A stretch of 24,996 bases of DNA from JAAGZL01 sp050297535 (GTDB lineage Bacteria > Pseudomonadota > Gammaproteobacteria > Chromatiales > Chromatiaceae), in contig JBNKSV010000034.1 in the NCBI GenBank assembly GCA_050297535.1, positions 1 to 24,996 of the forward strand, read 5' to 3'. Both the position numbers and the translations under genes were made by a program. Numbering within the stretch: position 1 is the first letter of the stretch; every line of letters starts with the position of its first letter. Below are positions 21,156-24,996 of the stretch, piece by piece. The notes under the pieces were generated by a model. That model saw only the letters and a list, made by a program, of their open reading frames with translations, did no database searches and was not told where the DNA came from.

Positions 21156-21179
21156 GGGAGCCTGCGGGCTCCCTTTTTT
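21156..21179 (+). terminator. Intrinsic terminator identical in stem to the pnp one
   Basis: GGGAGCC-TGCG-GGCTCCC followed by six T residues, 25 bases after the stop. The 19-base core from GGGGAGCC on is identical to that after pnp. Confidence 0.92.
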
Positions 21180-21299
21180 ATGAGGCAGGCTATTGAGGAG
21201 CTGTTTTTCGGTTGCCGCAAATGCCAGTTCTTCTCCAAACTGTAAAGTGTATATGATCATTGTGCGGCTTGATCAATGAACTCAGGAATACGGTAAAAA

Positions 21300-21764
21300 A
21301 TGCAGGAACTTAGAAGAAAAGATAGGGAAATATCCAGGGAGGATTCCTGGTCGATTTTGCATAATGCGGAATATGGCGTTCTTTCCACGGTGTCACAGGA
21401 AGGTTTGCCATACGGGGTTCCTTTAAGTTTTTGTATTATTGATGGCCATGTCTACTTCCACTGCGCGATAGAAGGCAAAAAAATCGAGAATATGGAGATG
21501 AATAATGCTGTTTCATTTTGCGTGGTTGGTGATGTTGAGGTCTTGTCTGAAAAATTCGGTTTGATTTATCAAAGCGCCATAATCTTTGGTAAATCCGAAG
21601 AGGTCTTTGAGGTCGAGAAGCAAACGGCTCTGGAAGGACTAATCAAGAAGTACTCGCCTGATTTCATTGAGAGTGGTGCTAAATATATTGAAGCGCTAGC
21701 GGATAAGACACGGGTGTTTAAGATAGTTGTCGACCAAATATCAGGCAAATCCCGCAAGAACTAG
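21300..21764 (+). CDS. NimA/PPOX-type FMN-binding flavoprotein
   Basis: This 154-residue protein fits the pyridoxamine-phosphate-oxidase-like / NimA group of small split-barrel flavin proteins. It has LRRKDREISREDSWSILHNAEYGVLSTVSQEGLPYGVPLSF, then VYFHCAIEGKKIENMEMNNAVSFCVVGD, and the later YQSAIIFGKSEEV strand and RVFKIVVDQISGK end. Some relatives inactivate nitroimidazoles; most have unknown substrates, so a specific reaction is not assigned. No signal peptide is seen, so it is cytoplasmic. The ribosome binding site AGGA lies rather far (12 bases) from the ATG. TGATCA half-sites upstream may be an operator. Confidence 0.87.
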   Translation: MQELRRKDREISREDSWSILHNAEYGVLSTVSQEGLPYGVPLSFCIIDGHVYFHCAIEGKKIENMEMNNAVSFCVVGDVEVLSEKFGLIYQSAIIFGKSEEVFEVEKQTALEGLIKKYSPDFIESGAKYIEALADKTRVFKIVVDQISGKSRKN

Positions 21765-21861
21765 TCCAGGTATCCTGGGTATTGCGATTTATCATATGCT
21801 TGAATCGCTTGGCGGTGTAGCTTTCAGCAGACATATATCAATTTGCTAGGAATATTTTGCC

Positions 21862-22044
21862 ATGAAGATCATTTCTCAATTAATAGCTATCGTGTTGATA
21901 CCTTTAGGTATGTTTGCCATGTTTTCGAGCAGTATGGTCGGCGCTGGCGTTAGTGGTTATGTCGGTGTTCCCCTATTTGCTGCGGGACTCTTTTTTGCTG
22001 TCTTGCCTTTGTTAAGACGACACAACGGCAACGCAAGCAACTAG
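21862..22044 (+). CDS. Small two-helix membrane protein
   Basis: The 60-residue product starts with a basic residue, then a hydrophobic helix (IISQLIAIVLIPLGMFAMF), a short Ser/Gly/Val loop, and a second hydrophobic helix (GVPLFAAGLFFAVLPLL), ending in a basic, polar tail (RRHNGNASN). AGGA ten bases upstream supports the start. It has no recognisable family. It is probably an inner-membrane miniprotein with the basic tail in the cytoplasm by the positive-inside rule. It is short enough that chance coding is possible. Confidence 0.55.
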   Translation: MKIISQLIAIVLIPLGMFAMFSSSMVGAGVSGYVGVPLFAAGLFFAVLPLLRRHNGNASN

Positions 22045-22434
22045 ATTTCTTTTGTGATGCCAGGTATGAGATGGCATTGGCAGATCTCTCTTCGTGTGAT
22101 AACGGTTCCTCAACATATCTCCCAGGTTTTATAAAAAACATTTTTGCTGGACTAATATCTACAACTTGCTATGTCAACCTGAAAATGAGTTCTGCGTAAT
22201 ATCATTATTAGAGTGGCTATGGTGATTATTTCAAGGAAGAATCGTACTTATACTAAAGAAATATTTGGTCACTGCCGATATGCACATGCGTAGTATATAT
22301 GCAGCAGGGTATTGGATGATCCATCTTGTTATGTAGGACAGATTAACATACGACCTTAATTATGTCGGAGTGATGCTCAGTCTTTAGCTGCATGTTGTTT
22401 GAATATTTGTTCGTGAATCACGGGAGTATTTAAT
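22045..22434. other. 390-base AT-rich gap with no gene
   Basis: I see no reading frame with ribosome binding site and no RNA gene. Near its start is a weak hairpin (TGCCA...TGGCA, about 22056-22076) that might end the small membrane-protein transcript. The last part (CGGGAG just before the ATG at 22435) is the ribosome binding site of the rhodanese gene. A promoter for that gene is presumably inside but none stands out. Confidence 0.4.
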
Positions 22435-22893
22435 ATGAATAAACATCTTGCCCTGATCGGGTTACTTTTATGTTCGCTGTTTTCTATGTCTGCTTTTGCA
22501 GTTGATTTGCCGACGCGCAAGGATAAAGGCTACTCTTCGCCAGAAAGTGTTGAAGGTGCCACCACTGTTGATGCTGCCAAGGCGCATGAGCTTTGGGAAC
22601 AGCGTGCGGTGTTTATTGACGTGCGTAAAGCTGGTCAGTTTGAGGCTGGTCGTGTTCCTGGCGCAATCAACCTTTCATATGGGCCTGAGATAACTGGAGA
22701 GCAACCATTCAATGCCGCAGCTCTGGAGTCGAATGTGGGTAAGAATGATCCGGTGGTAATTTATTGTAATGACGAGGGGTGTGATCGTTCGAGCTGGGGT
22801 TCAGCGTTGGCGCTCGAATGGGGATGGACCAAGGTATACTACTTTCGCGAGGGTTTTCCGGCCTGGTCGAAAGCGGGATATCCGGTTGAATAA
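22435..22893 (+). CDS. Exported rhodanese-like domain protein
   Basis: The 152-residue protein has a signal peptide (residues 1-22, cut after SAFA) and one rhodanese domain. VFIDVRKAGQFEAGRVPGAINLSY (about 60-85) is the conserved first half. The active-site strand and loop are VVIYCNDEGCDRSS with the presumed persulfide-forming Cys111, and the closing VYYFREGFPAWSKAGYPVE is standard. A second cysteine, Cys116, replaces the usual residue at the end of the loop, so a disulfide or shared persulfide is possible. Sulfur transfer or thiol redox work in the periplasm is likely; the substrate is unknown. The MCP gene follows after 112 bases, probably a separate transcript. Confidence 0.93.
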   Translation: MNKHLALIGLLLCSLFSMSAFAVDLPTRKDKGYSSPESVEGATTVDAAKAHELWEQRAVFIDVRKAGQFEAGRVPGAINLSYGPEITGEQPFNAAALESNVGKNDPVVIYCNDEGCDRSSWGSALALEWGWTKVYYFREGFPAWSKAGYPVE

Positions 22894-23005
22894 GTTTAAC
22901 CAGAAGATAGGCGCGCTTGCGCCTTCTTCAGGTCAGATGAGAATAAATAGAAGAGCCGCGTATTTCGAAACTATATGATCTAGTTGTTGTAAAGGATTGT
23001 CGCTT

Positions 23006-24874
23006 ATGTTCAGTAGTCTATCAATTAAGCTCCGTTTAAGCCTTGCTATGGCGCTTGGGACATTGGTTCTAACTATTGCTTTGCTCGCTATTGGCCGCTA
23101 TCTCTATTTGCAGAAGGAGGATGAGTGTCGTAGCACTTATCTCAATGGTCTCAGTAATCTTTGGTCTGCTATTGTGGAGAGTGAGCAATCGGCCATGGCT
23201 TCTAATTTTACTTCGTTGACGCGCAATCGTGCTCTTAGCATGGCCCTGTATAATGGGGATGTGGAGGCTATTAGGGATGCATCTTCGTCTACGGCAACCC
23301 GTCTCAAGGCGATGGATCTGGTCGATAATCTGGTTGTTACCAGTAAGCAGGGTGACATCAAATACACTACTGTAGATAGTGAAAATAGCTCTCCATTCCT
23401 GGCTAAGCGGGCCCTTTCTCAAGGTAAACCGCAACATGGTGTTGAATTATCCGGAGACGGACGGTTAGTTAATATTGTTGCCTTTCCCCTCTACGACCGG
23501 GCAGATTTAGTGGGGGCTGGCGTTTTCGAAAAAGAGTTGCAGTCCATAGCGGATAAGATTAAGTCAGCCAACGGTAGTGAGATATTGATATATGCACGTG
23601 ATGGCAAGCTGGCGGCATCTACCGTCAAGGATGCGCCATCTCTGGGCAAGGATGTTGTCGGGGAGCAGCCAGCCTATATCGAGATGGCAACTGGGGGACG
23701 TATGCTTGGTGTAACCAGTATACCCCTGATGGATCCAGAAAATAGACACATTGGTAATTTGGTATCACTAGAGGATGTCACCGAAGCGATTGCCGTGCAG
23801 ACACGTTTGCAGACAATCAGCTACCTAGTAGCTGTCGTTATGTTGGTGGTGATGACTGCGGGTGGGGCGCTCTATCTGAAAACGGCGCTGCGTCCTTTGG
23901 ATAAGGCGATAGAACATATGGAGAGAATATCATCCGGTGATCTATCTGCCGAGATTAGGTGTGTGCGGCGTGATGAGTTTCGGCGTCTGCTTGATGCCAT
24001 GCAGAAGATGAATGGAAATCTACAGAAACTGGTTGGTACGGTGATTGATACTTCAAACCAGCTAACATCTTCTGTAGATGAGGTACGTTCCGCAACAGAT
24101 GTAACAAATACCGCCATTGATGAGCAGAAGCATGAGCTTGAGCATGTTGCTACCGCCCTCAATGAGATGAGTTGTACTGCGGCTGAGGTTGCGGATAGCA
24201 TCAAAAGGCTGTCTATAGCTACTAATACGTCCAGGCAGGCGATGCAGGAGGGTAATCAGGCCGTGAGCGAATCGGTCAGGGATATAGAAGATCTTGCCCG
24301 CGAGATGCACAAAGGCAGCGAGGTGATGCAGACCCTGGAGGCAAAGAGCCAGCGCATTGAAGTTGTGATCGACGTAATCAAGAGCATTGCGGAACAGACC
24401 AATCTGTTGGCGCTCAATGCCGCGATTGAAGCCGCACGTGCAGGCGAGCAGGGTAGGGGTTTTGCCGTGGTTGCGGATGAAGTCAGGACCCTGGCCGGGC
24501 GCACCCAGGATTCTACCACTGAGATTGAGGAGATCATCGGTTCTCTGCTGTCCGGTGTAGGAACGGCGGTTGCGACTATGGCAAGCAATGTTACCCGCGC
24601 CGAAGCGACATCTGCCAAGGCTGTGACCATCGGAGACACCTTGGAACAGCTTATGCAAAACATGTCTGAAATTGATCAGCTGAGTTCACAGGTTGCGACC
24701 GCTGCGGAGCAACAGCGGGCGACTACAGAAGTTATGAATGAGAATGTGCATAATATATCCGGGCACGCCGATAGGACTATGGAACGCTGCAGGAGTACGT
24801 CTGAAATGATTGGCAGCATGACCGAGTTGTCAGAACAGCTAAAGCATGAGATGCAACATTTTAAGATTAGCTAA
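23006..24874 (+). CDS. Methyl-accepting chemotaxis protein
   Basis: This 622-residue transducer has a first membrane helix (about 12-34), a periplasmic sensor of about 235 residues, a second membrane helix (about 273-293, YLVAVVMLVVMTAGGALYL) and a HAMP linker (about 294-350). A long helical signalling domain ends the protein. The hairpin tip is clear: EQTNLLALNAAIEAARAGEQ followed by GRGFAVVADEVRTLA. The sensor has the look of a double-CACHE fold (IVAFPLYDRADLVGAGVFEKEL, EILIYARDGKL), but the ligand cannot be read from it. It has no C-terminal CheR-binding pentapeptide (ends HFKIS). I choose the ATG at 23006 because AAAGGA lies nine bases upstream; an in-frame TTG at 22997 touches that box and is unlikely. 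Confidence 0.96.
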   Translation: MFSSLSIKLRLSLAMALGTLVLTIALLAIGRYLYLQKEDECRSTYLNGLSNLWSAIVESEQSAMASNFTSLTRNRALSMALYNGDVEAIRDASSSTATRLKAMDLVDNLVVTSKQGDIKYTTVDSENSSPFLAKRALSQGKPQHGVELSGDGRLVNIVAFPLYDRADLVGAGVFEKELQSIADKIKSANGSEILIYARDGKLAASTVKDAPSLGKDVVGEQPAYIEMATGGRMLGVTSIPLMDPENRHIGNLVSLEDVTEAIAVQTRLQTISYLVAVVMLVVMTAGGALYLKTALRPLDKAIEHMERISSGDLSAEIRCVRRDEFRRLLDAMQKMNGNLQKLVGTVIDTSNQLTSSVDEVRSATDVTNTAIDEQKHELEHVATALNEMSCTAAEVADSIKRLSIATNTSRQAMQEGNQAVSESVRDIEDLAREMHKGSEVMQTLEAKSQRIEVVIDVIKSIAEQTNLLALNAAIEAARAGEQGRGFAVVADEVRTLAGRTQDSTTEIEEIIGSLLSGVGTAVATMASNVTRAEATSAKAVTIGDTLEQLMQNMSEIDQLSSQVATAAEQQRATTEVMNENVHNISGHADRTMERCRSTSEMIGSMTELSEQLKHEMQHFKIS

Positions 24875-24996
24875 CCCTTGGTGTTGAGCGTCTACAGAGC
24901 TGTTGTTTGGGTAATGTGGCGTTTTTGTGCTAAAAAATCACTGTCACTGCATAGGCGGTATTTTGTTTTGTAATCTATAAAATTAAAGGATCGTAA
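24875..24996. other. Downstream edge of window, possible next gene's leader
   Basis: No hairpin terminator is visible after the MCP stop. The last bases contain AAAGGA at 24985-24990, which could be the ribosome binding site of a gene starting just outside, with an AT-rich TATAAA-containing stretch before it. Nothing more can be said. Confidence 0.3.

Noticed and set aside
22769..22978. A 69-codon frame overlapping the rhodanese gene end
   Set aside because: It is an alternative frame of the rhodanese gene, Arg-rich, with no ribosome binding site.

Overview
The window comes from a free-living or symbiotic nitrogen-fixing gammaproteobacterium. Two things point there. First, a complete stretch of molybdenum-nitrogenase accessory genes has proteins very close to the Azotobacter type: NifE has Cys37, Cys62, Cys124 and Cys250, and NifN has Cys44, at the same positions as in Azotobacter vinelandii. 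Second, the rimP-nusA-infB-rbfA-truB-rpsO-pnp order is the classic gammaproteobacterial one. Genus cannot be fixed from the sequence; a sulfur-oxidising or purple-sulfur relative is a guess only. Every supported gene is on the + strand.

Region 1 (1-8.9 kb) is nif accessory DNA. It opens with the 3' end of a NifY/NafY-type cofactor carrier gene and a small acidic protein gene, followed by a perfect 25-bp inverted repeat. A NifA/sigma-54 promoter (UAS 798-813, -24/-12 at 859-873) then drives nifE-nifN-nifX, a DUF269 gene, a DUF683/CCE_0567-type gene and fdxB, with a gamma-glutamylcyclotransferase-like gene behind them. A second NifA/sigma-54 promoter, with an almost identical UAS (5949-5964 and 6038-6052), drives nifV-nifW-nifZ-nifM. 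Together these products build and carry the FeMo cofactor (NifE/N/X/Y), make its homocitrate (NifV), mature the P-cluster and the Fe protein (NifW/Z/M) and supply electrons (FdxB).

Region 2 (8.9-10.2 kb) is a junction. It has a probable terminator after nifM, a GC-rich dispersed repeat, a CitE/HpcH-type lyase gene that is not a standard nif gene, and a strong terminator at 10147-10174.

Region 3 (10.2-19.1 kb) is the transcription/translation/RNA-decay operon. It has a sigma-70-like promoter and an attenuator-like hairpin ahead of rimP, a structured leader ahead of rpsO, an unusually short 33-nt rpsO-pnp gap and a strong terminator after pnp.

Region 4 (19.1-25 kb) holds accessory single genes. 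These are two tandem paralogous exported proteins with a peptidoglycan-binding-like module (one with seven consecutive histidines), a NimA/PPOX-like flavoprotein, a tiny membrane protein, an exported rhodanese and a methyl-accepting chemotaxis protein.

I see no CRISPR array, tRNA, rRNA, transposase or phage gene. The most notable points are the near-identical pair of NifA-dependent promoters, two families of dispersed palindromic repeats sitting at the nif gene boundaries, the two non-canonical genes embedded next to nif genes, and the tandem His-rich/peptidoglycan-binding paralogs. None of these amounts to a clearly new system on sequence alone.
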